A stretch of 5,851 bases of DNA from UBA7702 sp051866595 (GCA_051866595.1 JBJDXI010000176.1:1-5851), one strand, 5' to 3'. Numbered from the stretch's first letter, positions 1 through 5,797 are shown. Notes: generated by a model from the sequence alone, not told the origin. Made by a program: numbers and translations.

Positions 1-33
1 CGGACTCGAAGTCATCTGAGTCCGTCTCTTTTT
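1..33 (+). terminator. Terminator-like hairpin at the left window edge
   Basis: A perfect 7-bp stem is seen: CGGACTC (1-7) pairs with GAGTCCG (18-24) around a 10-base loop. It is followed on the plus strand by a T-rich run (25-33) with five consecutive T. This would suit an intrinsic terminator for a rightward gene that ends before the window. The hairpin also lies 26 bases past the stop of the leftward operon and could end that transcript, but the bases that would form its minus-strand U-tract are outside the window. The stem may extend beyond base 1. Confidence 0.5.
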
Positions 34-49
34 GTGCGTGAAAAGCTGT

Positions 50-262
50 TTATCCGTTGAGCAGAAAGTCCAGAATGTTCATGCCGGCGCTGGTTTCGCT
101 GCGGTAGAGCTCCGTATAACCGCATTGTTCGCAGGAGACGGTGGTAAATTTTTTATTCTGGACATTGAAGATTTTGGCAAAGTCGCCGCCGGTGGCCTGG
201 AGCTGGTCGGCGATATAGCGGGTAGAACCGCATTTCGGGCAGACGTAAGTTTTCTGTTCCAT
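50..262 (-). CDS. Small C4 zinc-ribbon protein (DUF2082-like, predicted nucleic-acid binding)
   Basis: This 70-residue protein carries two CxxC knuckles, CPKC (Cys8/Cys11) and CEQC (Cys44/Cys47), each followed by Gly. That spacing suits a single four-cysteine zinc ribbon. The length and the C-terminal NILDFLL tail match my recollection of the small 'nucleic-acid-binding protein containing Zn-ribbon' family (DUF2082, zinc_ribbon_13). It has no signal peptide or membrane segment, so it should be cytoplasmic. The ATG is preceded by an AGAGGA-type ribosome binding site. It is the last gene visible in the leftward operon, 16 bases after the MEMO-AMMECR1 fusion gene, so the two are probably cotranscribed. 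The specific target and role are unknown; nucleic-acid binding is inferred from the fold only. Confidence 0.85.
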   Translation of the reverse strand: MEQKTYVCPKCGSTRYIADQLQATGGDFAKIFNVQNKKFTTVSCEQCGYTELYRSETSAGMNILDFLLNG

Positions 263-278
263 AGGTACATCCTCTCTT

Positions 279-1682
279 TTATTGATACCGGGTGACGGTA
301 AAGCGTTTGATTTTCAGTTTGTGCCAGGGATGAATCCCCGCCTTTTCCCGGGCGGCACGGATCTGCTCTTCCACGGTGTCGATGCCGTCCAGATCCGGCA
401 GAAGCACAGCGCTGCGTCCGCGGTTTTCCACAATAATGCCGTATTTTTTGGGGTTCAGCTGTGAGAACTCCTGAATTTCCTCGGGCTTCTCCAATATATC
501 CACGGTAATCGTCATTTCGTCCAGTTCCTCCGGGGAAATCGGTGAAAAACGGGGATCCTTTGCCGCGGCGGCGCCGGCGTTGGCAATAACCTCCATGGCC
601 AGACTGGGACAGGTCGGAGCGGTGGTGCCGATGCATCCCCGGAGCCGTCCGTCCCGTTTGAAACAGACGAAGACGCCGCCTCTGTTCTCCTTGAGAAACG
701 CGGGAATACTTTCGGGAACGGCCATTTCTTTTCCGCTGTGAAGGTATTCTTCCGCGGCGGCACGGGCCAGTTTTACCGGCTCGCTTTCCTGTTCCATGCG
801 TCTTTTCAGGATTTCCTTTTCTTCGGCCAGATAGCGGAAAAAGGCGCTTTCTCTGGGCTTCCCAGCGGTGATTTCGGCGGTCAGGTAGCCGATGCCGAAG
901 GGCGCTTCGTAAGAATAGATATTTGTGAGAAAATCAAAACCGTCCAGTGTGCCAAGGAGGATACGGTAACTGTCCAGACCGCACTGGGCGGCTTTCTCTT
1001 TAAGTTCCGGATCAAAAGTAAGGAATCCTCGAATATCTTCATCCAGTAGCTGTTTTTTGACGGTTTTATCGAAAATTGGACCGCTTTCATCAAATCCGTA
1101 GGGACTTTCTGTTGAAACTTTATGGGAAAGATCGCCGCTGGCAATGATGATAACATCCTTGTCGTATTCGTTAATGGCGTCCCGGAGGGTCATACCGAAG
1201 CGGTAATGCTCCTTGCCGCTGAGGCCGGAAAGGGAAACCGGTACGAGTTTGAAATCGCGGTATTCGGATAAAACGAAATACAGCGGAACGAGAACGCCGT
1301 GATCCAGATCATAAGGGAGGCCGTTCTGCTTCATGGTCCGGTCATCGACGGTTCCGGCGGAAAGCTTCTTTTCCGCCGCTTTCCGGTGGATGATTTGTAC
1401 CAGTTCCGTATCGTTATCAAAGCCCATCAAAACTTTTTTCACGCCGAAGGCGGAAAAGTCGCCGCTGATCCGTTGGGGGGAGGGCATATAAAAATGGTCG
1501 TCAAAACAGGGGCCATGGGGCGTGATGACGATGATGGTCTGAGGGCGCAGTTCCGCGATGCGCCGGGCGGCTTTTCGGAAACCTTCCGTTGTTTTACTCA
1601 TTTTGTCCGCCTGTTCCTTGCCGATTTCCGGTAATGCCGCCGGCGGATGCGGCAGTAAAAAACGGCCGAGAATCTGTCCCAT
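279..1682 (-). CDS. amrA: Fused MEMO (LigB-like)-AMMECR1 protein, AmmeMemoRadiSam system protein A/B type
   Basis: This 467-residue protein has two domains. Residues about 1-270 resemble MEMO and class III extradiol dioxygenases (LigB superfamily), with PHPP (His12), TPHGP (His56), LDHG (His128), SGDLSH (His187) and a CG pair at 234-235. These are the positions expected to line the metal/active-site pocket. Residues about 300-467 are an AMMECR1 domain, with the hallmark LRGCIG (347-352) inside GGVFVCFKRDGRLRGCIGT and the DPRFSPISPEEL block (376-387). In many prokaryotes MEMO, AMMECR1 and a radical SAM enzyme are encoded together; here the first two are one chain. The radical SAM partner is not in the window. 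The reaction is not established, and ring-cleaving dioxygenase activity should not be assumed. The start is supported by a strong GAGGAGG site lying within the end of the upstream gene, only 3 bases away. No signal peptide is seen, so it should be cytosolic. Confidence 0.9.
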   Translation of the reverse strand: MGQILGRFLLPHPPAALPEIGKEQADKMSKTTEGFRKAARRIAELRPQTIIVITPHGPCFDDHFYMPSPQRISGDFSAFGVKKVLMGFDNDTELVQIIHRKAAEKKLSAGTVDDRTMKQNGLPYDLDHGVLVPLYFVLSEYRDFKLVPVSLSGLSGKEHYRFGMTLRDAINEYDKDVIIIASGDLSHKVSTESPYGFDESGPIFDKTVKKQLLDEDIRGFLTFDPELKEKAAQCGLDSYRILLGTLDGFDFLTNIYSYEAPFGIGYLTAEITAGKPRESAFFRYLAEEKEILKRRMEQESEPVKLARAAAEEYLHSGKEMAVPESIPAFLKENRGGVFVCFKRDGRLRGCIGTTAPTCPSLAMEVIANAGAAAAKDPRFSPISPEELDEMTITVDILEKPEEIQEFSQLNPKKYGIIVENRGRSAVLLPDLDGIDTVEEQIRAAREKAGIHPWHKLKIKRFTVTRYQ

Positions 1683-1685
1683 GGT

Positions 1686-2069
1686 TCAATCCTCCTCAAA
1701 AAAATCAGGTGTTTCATGGAAAACCGCGCGGTGAAGATCGGCGATGCCTTCTTTGATTTCCCGACGGCTCCAGCCGGAGATGCGCAGTTCCTCATCGGAA
1801 AGGAGAGATAACGTTTCGTAAAATCCGAGACCGATGGCGTAATTTTCCGTCAGGGGAAGGTTTTCCACACAGCGGAAAAGCAGGTTTTCCGCTTCGTCGA
1901 TTTTTCCGGCGCGGATCATTTCATTGAGAATTTCCGGCAGTATTTCATCATCGCCCACGGCGTTGTTGGGACGGGGAATTTCCGTCCGCACTCCTTTGCT
2001 CAGCTGATTGCTGAGGCCCTGGGTCAATGTGATGATGGTGCGAAGAAGCCAGTCTTTTGTGGGATCCAT
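1686..2069 (-). CDS. DUF6483-like protein of unknown function
   Basis: This 127-residue acidic cytoplasmic protein has no signal peptide or membrane segment. It appears largely helical, with a TPR-like stretch (KIDEAENLLFRCVENLP) followed by FYETLSLLSDEEL and GWSRREIKEGIADLHRAVF. This pattern, with an N-terminal DWLLRTI helix, resembles the DUF6483 family of Firmicutes; no biochemical function is known to me. An upstream in-frame ATG at 2102 would add 11 residues. The ATG at 2069 is preferred because an AAAGGAG site sits at the right distance before it, and because the longer form would start upstream of the predicted -10 box. It is the first gene of the leftward operon and ends 3 bases before the MEMO-AMMECR1 gene, which implies translational coupling. 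Confidence 0.8.
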   Translation of the reverse strand: MDPTKDWLLRTIITLTQGLSNQLSKGVRTEIPRPNNAVGDDEILPEILNEMIRAGKIDEAENLLFRCVENLPLTENYAIGLGFYETLSLLSDEELRISGWSRREIKEGIADLHRAVFHETPDFFEED

Positions 2070-2092
2070 CGTATTCTCCTTTCTTTTCTTAT

Positions 2093-2121
2093 AGTATAAC
2101 ACAGATAGGCAAATGTTTGAA
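2093..2121 (-). promoter_or_regulatory. Predicted sigma-A promoter of the DUF6483/MEMO-AMMECR1/Zn-ribbon operon
   Basis: Read on the minus strand, a -35 box TTCAAA (2121-2116) is separated by 17 bases from a -10 box TATACT (2098-2093). The base triplet before the -10 box is TGT, an extended -10 element. Transcription would start near 2086, about 17 bases before the ATG at 2069, leaving only a short leader with the ribosome binding site. No terminator or second promoter is seen between the three genes, so this should drive all of them. Confidence 0.65.
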
Positions 2122-2219
2122 TCCTGAAAGAAAAAGGATTTAAATGATGATAATTTGTCTGTTTTTATATAATAATAAAAAAATAATACTTAATTCGGTG
2201 TTTTTTTTGTGAAAAAATA

Positions 2220-2248
2220 TTGCAGATTCCGTATATCTATGGTAAACT
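2220..2248 (+). promoter_or_regulatory. Predicted promoter of the glycine riboswitch-symporter transcript
   Basis: TTGCAG (2220-2225) and TAAACT (2243-2248) are separated by 17 bases, matching the housekeeping consensus at about 4 of 6 positions each. The predicted start near 2255 lies ahead of the ghost aptamer (from 2284) and the full aptamer, as required for a riboswitch leader. The surrounding sequence is very AT-rich, so other -10-like words occur nearby and the exact choice is uncertain. Confidence 0.45.
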
Positions 2249-2264
2249 ATACGAGTATTTTAAT

Positions 2265-2282
2265 TTCATATAGCTATATGAA
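2265..2282. repeat. Perfect 18-bp palindrome in the symporter leader
   Basis: TTCATATAG (2265-2273) is followed directly by its reverse complement CTATATGAA (2274-2282), with no mismatch and no spacer. It lies about 10-28 bases after the predicted transcription start and abuts the 5' strand of the ghost aptamer helix. As DNA it could be an operator for a dimeric regulator; as RNA it could fold to a 7-bp hairpin with a 4-base loop near the 5' end. Which of these applies cannot be told from the sequence. Confidence 0.6.
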
Positions 2283-2283
2283 G

Positions 2284-2346
2284 TTTGCAGGAAAAAATGA
2301 TTTCATTTACCGATGGAGTAACACTCACAGGTTCAAGGACTGCAAA
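2284..2346 (+). ncRNA. Degenerate 'ghost' glycine aptamer upstream of the full aptamer
   Basis: A perfect 7-bp closing helix is seen: TTTGCAG (2284-2290) with CTGCAAA (2340-2346). It encloses two small hairpins: AAATG (2295-2299)/CATTT (2304-2308) and GAGT (2316-2319)/ACTC (2323-2326). Its 3' part, CAGGnnnAAGGAC at 2328-2340, matches the same conserved segment of the full aptamer at 2413-2425 except for the three n positions. The glycine-binding core word CCGAAGG and its GCAA partner are missing. It therefore looks like a reduced first aptamer of a tandem riboswitch, which can still support the functional aptamer by tertiary contacts. Ghost aptamers of this kind are known next to singlet glycine riboswitches. 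Confidence 0.65.
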
Positions 2347-2351
2347 TGGAT

Positions 2352-2430
2352 AGGACTCTGGAGAATCCCGCAAAACGGGTGCCGAAGGTGCAAAGTGTAA
2401 AAGCTAATCTCTCAGGCAAAAGGACAGAGA
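2352..2430 (+). ncRNA. Glycine riboswitch aptamer
   Basis: The conserved glycine aptamer elements occur in order. The P1 arm is CTCTG (2356-2360) with CAGAG (2425-2429). GGAGA (2360-2364) pairs with the TCTCTC segment (2408-2413). A CCCG/CGGG hairpin (2367-2370/2376-2379) follows, then the core GCCGAAGG (2381-2388) with TGCAAAG, and finally the signature CTCTCAGGCAAAAGGACAGAG region (2409-2429, mostly invariant in the family). Only one complete aptamer is present. It precedes an AGCS symporter gene, a known type of glycine-riboswitch target. It should bind glycine and control a terminator at 2468-2499. Confidence 0.93.
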
Positions 2431-2467
2431 ATAATTTGTGAAAGACATCATTTTATTTTTATTCCTT

Positions 2468-2499
2468 CAGAGTGAACCGATTTTTACTCTGGCTTTTTT
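2468..2499 (+). terminator. Intrinsic terminator of the riboswitch expression platform
   Basis: CAGAGTGAA (2468-2476) pairs with TTTACTCTG (2483-2491), including one G-U pair, around a short loop. The stem is followed by GC and six T (2494-2499). It lies between the aptamer and the symporter start codon, so it should cut transcription in the leader. The arms share the words CAGAG and ACTCTG with the aptamer P1 strands, so P1 and the terminator can form together, whereas cross-pairing of a P1 strand with a terminator arm would disrupt both. Confidence 0.8.
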
Positions 2500-2553
2500 A
2501 TTTATGAAGTTAAAATGCGTAAAATCTATACTATATTTTTATGAGGTGATTTT

Positions 2554-4059
2554 ATGGGTTTTCTAAGTTCACTGCTCTGTCTTGAGGAATTCAGTGCCAT
2601 CACGAATTTTTCAACCTTCATCGCATGGCTCGACTCCCTCGTTTGGGGGCCGCTGATGCTGATCCTCATTGTCGGTACCGGTGTTTTCCTGACTGTACGT
2701 CTGAAATTCAGACCCTGGAGAAACCTGGGTTACGCGCTTCGTTCGATTTTCGATAAGAAAAAGGACAAGAACTCCGGGGATATTTCTTCCTTCCAGTCGC
2801 TGATGACGGCGCTTTCCGCCACCGTCGGTGTTGGTAACATCGCCGGGGTAGCCACAGCCATGGTCGCCGGTGGTCCCGGGGCTCTGGTCTGGATGTGGCT
2901 CACCGCGGTTGTCGGTCTTTCCACCAAATACGCCGAAAGTATGATCGCCGTAAAATACCGTGTTGTCAATGAACGCGGCGAAATGGCCGGTGGTGCCATG
3001 TTCGCGCTCCGCGACGGTCTCAAAAACAAGACCCTCGGTAAAGTGCTGGCCTTCCTCTTCGCTCTCTTCGGCATCTGCGCTTCCTTTGGGATCGGTAACA
3101 TGACCCAGAGTAATACCGTTTCCGCTTCGGTCGCTTCGCTGCCCTGCTTCTCCGATCTCGGTCACTTTACTTTCATGGGCAATGAAGTTACTGCCGTCAA
3201 CGTCTTCGTCGGCGTAATCCTCGTTCTTTTCTGCCTCATCGTCATCATCGGCGGTATCAAAAAGATCGGCGCCGTTACCGGTGTTGTTGTGCCGTTCATG
3301 GCCGTTCTTTACTTCTGCGTCGGTATCCTTGCGATTCTGCTCAACATCAAAAATATTCCTTCCGGTCTGTATAACATTTTTGTCGGCGCCTTCGCTCCGC
3401 AGTGCATCATGGGTGGTGTGCTCGGTAATGTGATCGCCACGGCCATTCAGAAAGGGGTTGCCCGCGGGGTCTTCTCCAATGAAGCCGGTCTCGGTTCTGC
3501 TCCGATCGCCGCTGCCGCCGCGAAAACCGACCATCCCGCCAGACAGGGTTATGTCAATATGACCGGTACCTTTATTGATACCATCATCGTATGCTCCATT
3601 ACCGGTCTTGTCATCGCCTCCTCCGGTGTTCTTTACGACCCGGCCACCGGCGCTTACACCACCCTTACCGGCGCGGAACTCACCAGTACCGCTTTTGCTT
3701 CCGTATTCGGCGGTTCCTTCGGGAATTACTTCATTGCCGTCGCCGTCTTTTTCTTCGGATTCTCCACCATTCTCGGCTGGGCTTATTACGGTGAAAAATG
3801 CTGTGAATATCTGGCTAACGGTCCCAGACTCAACATGCTCTATCGTGTTGTATTCTGCCTGCTGCCCATCGTCGGCGCTGTGGCGTCTCTCGATCTTGCC
3901 TGGGCGATTTCTGACGTGTTCAACGCGTTGATGGCCATCCCCAACTTACTTTGCTTACTGCTCTTAAGTAACGTGATCGCCAAAGAAACCGAAGATTTCC
4001 AGATCAACTATCTGGATGTGGAAAAAAGAGCCAGAAAAGCGGCGAAAAAAGCCGCCTGA
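2554..4059 (+). CDS. Sodium:alanine/glycine symporter, AGCS family (AlsT/DagA/GlyP-like)
   Basis: This 501-residue polytopic membrane protein, of usual family length, imports alanine or glycine with sodium ions. Many hydrophobic segments run from about residue 30 to 472. Family motifs are the QSLMTALSATVGVGNIAGVA stretch (81-100), GGPGALVWMW (106-115), GGAMFALRDGL (146-156), GVARGVFSNEAGLGSAP (301-317) and FGFSTILGWAYYGEK (401-415). The C-terminus is short, basic and cytoplasmic-looking (KRARKAAKKAA). The ATG is set by GAGGTGAT at 2543-2550. The glycine riboswitch just upstream makes glycine the most likely physiological substrate or signal; this is inference from context. It is monocistronic, ending at the shared terminator 4072-4104. 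D-alanine or L-alanine transport cannot be excluded. Confidence 0.95.
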   Translation: MGFLSSLLCLEEFSAITNFSTFIAWLDSLVWGPLMLILIVGTGVFLTVRLKFRPWRNLGYALRSIFDKKKDKNSGDISSFQSLMTALSATVGVGNIAGVATAMVAGGPGALVWMWLTAVVGLSTKYAESMIAVKYRVVNERGEMAGGAMFALRDGLKNKTLGKVLAFLFALFGICASFGIGNMTQSNTVSASVASLPCFSDLGHFTFMGNEVTAVNVFVGVILVLFCLIVIIGGIKKIGAVTGVVVPFMAVLYFCVGILAILLNIKNIPSGLYNIFVGAFAPQCIMGGVLGNVIATAIQKGVARGVFSNEAGLGSAPIAAAAAKTDHPARQGYVNMTGTFIDTIIVCSITGLVIASSGVLYDPATGAYTTLTGAELTSTAFASVFGGSFGNYFIAVAVFFFGFSTILGWAYYGEKCCEYLANGPRLNMLYRVVFCLLPIVGAVASLDLAWAISDVFNALMAIPNLLCLLLLSNVIAKETEDFQINYLDVEKRARKAAKKAA

Positions 4060-4071
4060 AAATGAGTGAAT

Positions 4072-4104
4072 AAAAACCGCTGTTCATTTGAACAGCGGTT
4101 TTTT
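4072..4104. terminator. Bidirectional intrinsic terminator between the symporter gene and spoIIR
   Basis: A perfect 9-bp GC-containing stem, CCGCTGTTC (4077-4085) with GAACAGCGG (4090-4098), closes a four-base ATTT loop. It is flanked by five A (4072-4076) and six T (4099-4104), so both strands have a stem followed by a U-tract. It lies 12 bases after the symporter stop codon and 54 bases past the end of spoIIR on the opposite strand, so it should terminate both convergent transcripts. Confidence 0.93.
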
Positions 4105-4158
4105 GTGTCTTTGATGAAAGTTCCCCGGATGGACGCCGTCGGCAGGGGCCGGAAATAT

Positions 4159-4755
4159 TTACGGCAGAAATTCCAGTAATTTTGATTTGATCCGCACCTG
4201 ATAGAGACTGCCGTCTACAGTGAAGAGGTCTGTATTTTCTTCTGTCTTATCTGTTGTGGTGACGGCAACGGCGGTGTCGTCGTGAATATCCACAAAGCAA
4301 AGGGGCGGGTAGAGAACGCACCACCAATTTTTGCCTTTTCCCTCTCCGAGGATGATTTTGCAGGCGTTGTATTTCCCTGCTGCCAGTGTCAGGTCCCCGT
4401 AGTTTTTGGTGGGAAAAAGGCTTGTCCCCAAAGATGTTTCGGCGGTATAGACACAGTTTTCTTCTTCCAGTACCTCATTGGCCGTTTGAGTGATCCGCTC
4501 TTGATTTTCCCGTAGAATCCGGCCGGCGTCTTCAGGGTTTTCCGCGTTTTCCAGAAGCGGCCGGATTTCTTCCAGAACGCGGTCACGGACTTTGTATTTG
4601 ACGTTCTGGTCGTAAACGGTATCGCTGTTGGCAATGACGTGAAAACGTATCAGACTTTCATCGGCCACGGCTTCATATTGACCGACGGCGAAGCATAAAA
4701 CAGTGAAAACACCGCAAAGAGCTATCAGTATAAGGCATTTTCCCTTTGGACTCAT
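4159..4755 (-). CDS. spoIIR: Stage II sporulation protein R (SpoIIR), forespore-to-mother-cell signal
   Basis: In the sporulating cell SpoIIR is made in the forespore and exported to the intermembrane space. There it triggers the SpoIIGA protease to process pro-sigma-E in the mother cell. This 198-residue protein has an N-terminal hydrophobic segment (about 7-24) after Lys4/Lys6, acting as signal or anchor. Then come the family block LIRFHVIANSD (35-45), DQNVKYKVRDRV (49-60) and the strongly conserved GKGKNWWCVLYPPLCF (139-154). The length is normal for clostridial members. The ATG is preceded by AAGGAG, which overlaps the sigG stop codon; the genes are only 9 bases apart. Cotranscription and probable coupling with sigG follow. 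The gene ends before the bidirectional terminator at 4072-4104. Confidence 0.95.
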   Translation of the reverse strand: MSPKGKCLILIALCGVFTVLCFAVGQYEAVADESLIRFHVIANSDTVYDQNVKYKVRDRVLEEIRPLLENAENPEDAGRILRENQERITQTANEVLEEENCVYTAETSLGTSLFPTKNYGDLTLAAGKYNACKIILGEGKGKNWWCVLYPPLCFVDIHDDTAVAVTTTDKTEENTDLFTVDGSLYQVRIKSKLLEFLP

Positions 4756-4764
4756 CGTATCTCC

Positions 4765-5538
4765 TTAAACGTATTTTCTCAGATTCATCAGGGCGTTTTT
4801 CTCCAGCCGGGAAACCTGGGCTTGGGAAATACCGATTTCCGAGGCGACTTCCATTTGGGTTCTTCCCTGAAAGAACCGCATATTGATAATCTTTTTCTCT
4901 CGCGGTGTAATTTTTTTCATCGCCTCGCTGATGGCTACTTTTTCAATCCACAGACTGTCGCTGTTTTTCTCATCGCCGATCTGGTCCATTACCAGAAGGG
5001 GATCACCACCGTCGTGATAGATGGGCTCGTACAGAGAAATCGGATCCTGAATGGCGTCCATGGCGAAGGTGATGGTTTCTTCGGGCAGTTCCAGTATTTT
5101 GGCGATTTCGCTGATTTTGGGCTCTCTGGAATGTTCGTTGATATACTTTTCTTTGACTTGCAGCGCTTTGTAAGCGATGTCCCGCAGGGAGCGGCTTACT
5201 CTCAATGAATTGTTATCCCGGAGATAACGGCGGACTTCGCCGATGATCATGGGCACGGCGTAAGTGGAAAACCGCACATTCTGAGAAAGATCAAAATTGT
5301 CCGTGGCTTTGATCAGGCCGATGCACCCCACCTGAAAAAGATCGTCGGGGTTTTCACCCCGGTTGGCAAAGCGCTGGATGACGCTGAGCACTAGACGAAG
5401 ATTGCCGCTGATGATGCGTTCTCTGGCGGAAACGTCGCCGTTTTGCATTCGCTCAAAAAGTTCGCGCATGACGGTATTGCTTAAAACGGGTAATTTGGAC
5501 GTATCTACGCCGCAAAGTTCTACTTTTCGATTGACCAT
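4765..5538 (-). CDS. sigG: RNA polymerase sporulation sigma factor sigma-G
   Basis: Sigma-G directs late forespore gene expression after engulfment. The 257-residue product begins with VELCGVDTSKLPVL (6-19), the N-terminal signature that separates sigma-G from sigma-F. Region 2 includes GNLRLVLSVIQRF (45-57), DDLFQVGCIGL (65-75) and RFSTYAVPMIIGEVRRYLRD (89-108). A middle region contains SLRVSRSLRDIAYKALQV (111-128) and the characteristic SLYEPIYHDGGDP (168-180). Region 4 has the helix-turn-helix TQMEVASEIGISQAQVSRLE (227-246). All key blocks are intact. A TTG at 5556 could extend it by six residues, but the ATG at 5538 is chosen because GGGGGA lies before it and it aligns with known sigma-G starts. 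It is followed directly by spoIIR; sigE and spoIIGA, its frequent neighbours, are not upstream here. Confidence 0.96.
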   Translation of the reverse strand: MVNRKVELCGVDTSKLPVLSNTVMRELFERMQNGDVSARERIISGNLRLVLSVIQRFANRGENPDDLFQVGCIGLIKATDNFDLSQNVRFSTYAVPMIIGEVRRYLRDNNSLRVSRSLRDIAYKALQVKEKYINEHSREPKISEIAKILELPEETITFAMDAIQDPISLYEPIYHDGGDPLLVMDQIGDEKNSDSLWIEKVAISEAMKKITPREKKIINMRFFQGRTQMEVASEIGISQAQVSRLEKNALMNLRKYV

Positions 5539-5568
5539 GTTGCTTCCCCCATTCAAAGTCTCTGCTTT

Positions 5569-5599
5569 TAATATGGTTGCGACGGCGCGATGTTATGCT
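5569..5599 (-). promoter_or_regulatory. Predicted sigma-G/sigma-F-type forespore promoter of sigG-spoIIR
   Basis: On the minus strand, AGCATA (5599-5594) is followed after 18 bases by CATATTA (5575-5569). This matches the sigma-G pattern (about TGMATA, 17-18 bases, CATNNTA), with one mismatch in the -35 box. Sigma-F recognises a similar -35 box (GYATA) but usually wants GG before the -10 core, which is not present. Transcription would start about 24 bases before the sigG ATG. The site supports sigma-G self-activation, with sigma-F possibly giving the first round. Confidence 0.6.
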
Positions 5600-5719
5600 G
5601 TTGAAAAAGGGGAATTCCTGTCGTCGATTAACGCTTTCCGGGCTGTATAAATGATGTTACATTGAAGTCTTATTGTTTTCTGTCGTTCTTTTTTTATCGA
5701 TAAAGCATGATTTTAAGGA

Positions 5720-5749
5720 TTGGTGTCGAATATTTATTCCAAGTATATT
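5720..5749 (+). promoter_or_regulatory. Possible promoter of the SPFH-like gene
   Basis: TTGGTG (5720-5725) and TATATT (5744-5749) are separated by 18 bases, about 50 bases before the ATG at 5798. The rest of the intergenic stretch 5539-5797 holds the sigG promoter and a 12-bp palindrome TTTATCGATAAA (5693-5704). It has no convincing gene or terminator. The AT-rich background makes chance -10 matches likely, so this call is weak. Confidence 0.35.
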
Positions 5750-5797
5750 TATCCTTTAAATATGTATTCTTTTGTGATTGAAGAAAGGAGTTTCAAT

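Noticed and set aside
1..24. A tRNA fragment in the left-edge hairpin
   Set aside because: No T-loop GTTCGANTC motif, acceptor stem or CCA end is present in the visible sequence; a terminator-like hairpin is the simpler reading.
79..636. A 185-codon minus-strand frame overlapping the AMMECR1 region
   Set aside because: It overlaps both the fusion gene and the zinc-ribbon gene in another frame, and its product is arginine-rich with no family signature. It is a shadow of the real genes.
2120..2140. Inverted repeat AATCCT...AGGATT considered as a terminator
   Set aside because: The 6-bp stem has a 9-base purine loop and no following U-tract on either strand, and it overlaps the operon -35 box.
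2209..2400. A 63-codon plus-strand open frame over the riboswitch
   Set aside because: It covers the palindrome, ghost aptamer and part of the full aptamer. The start has no ribosome binding site and lies upstream of the predicted promoter -10 box. The RNA elements explain the sequence better.
2515..2544. A 9-codon leader peptide (MRKIYTIFL) just before the symporter
   Set aside because: It has no good ribosome binding site, contains no glycine or alanine codons that would suit attenuation, and is short enough to occur by chance.
2611..3534. A 307-codon open frame antisense to the symporter gene
   Set aside because: It lies wholly inside a clear AGCS gene. Its product is a low-complexity string rich in G, D, E and H, with no recognisable domain, as expected from the complement of codon-biased membrane-protein sequence. 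No ribosome binding site or promoter supports it.
5539..5556. TTG start at 5556 for sigG (six extra residues)
   Set aside because: The ATG at 5538 has a purine-rich GGGGGA site at suitable distance and gives an N-terminus that aligns with known sigma-G proteins.
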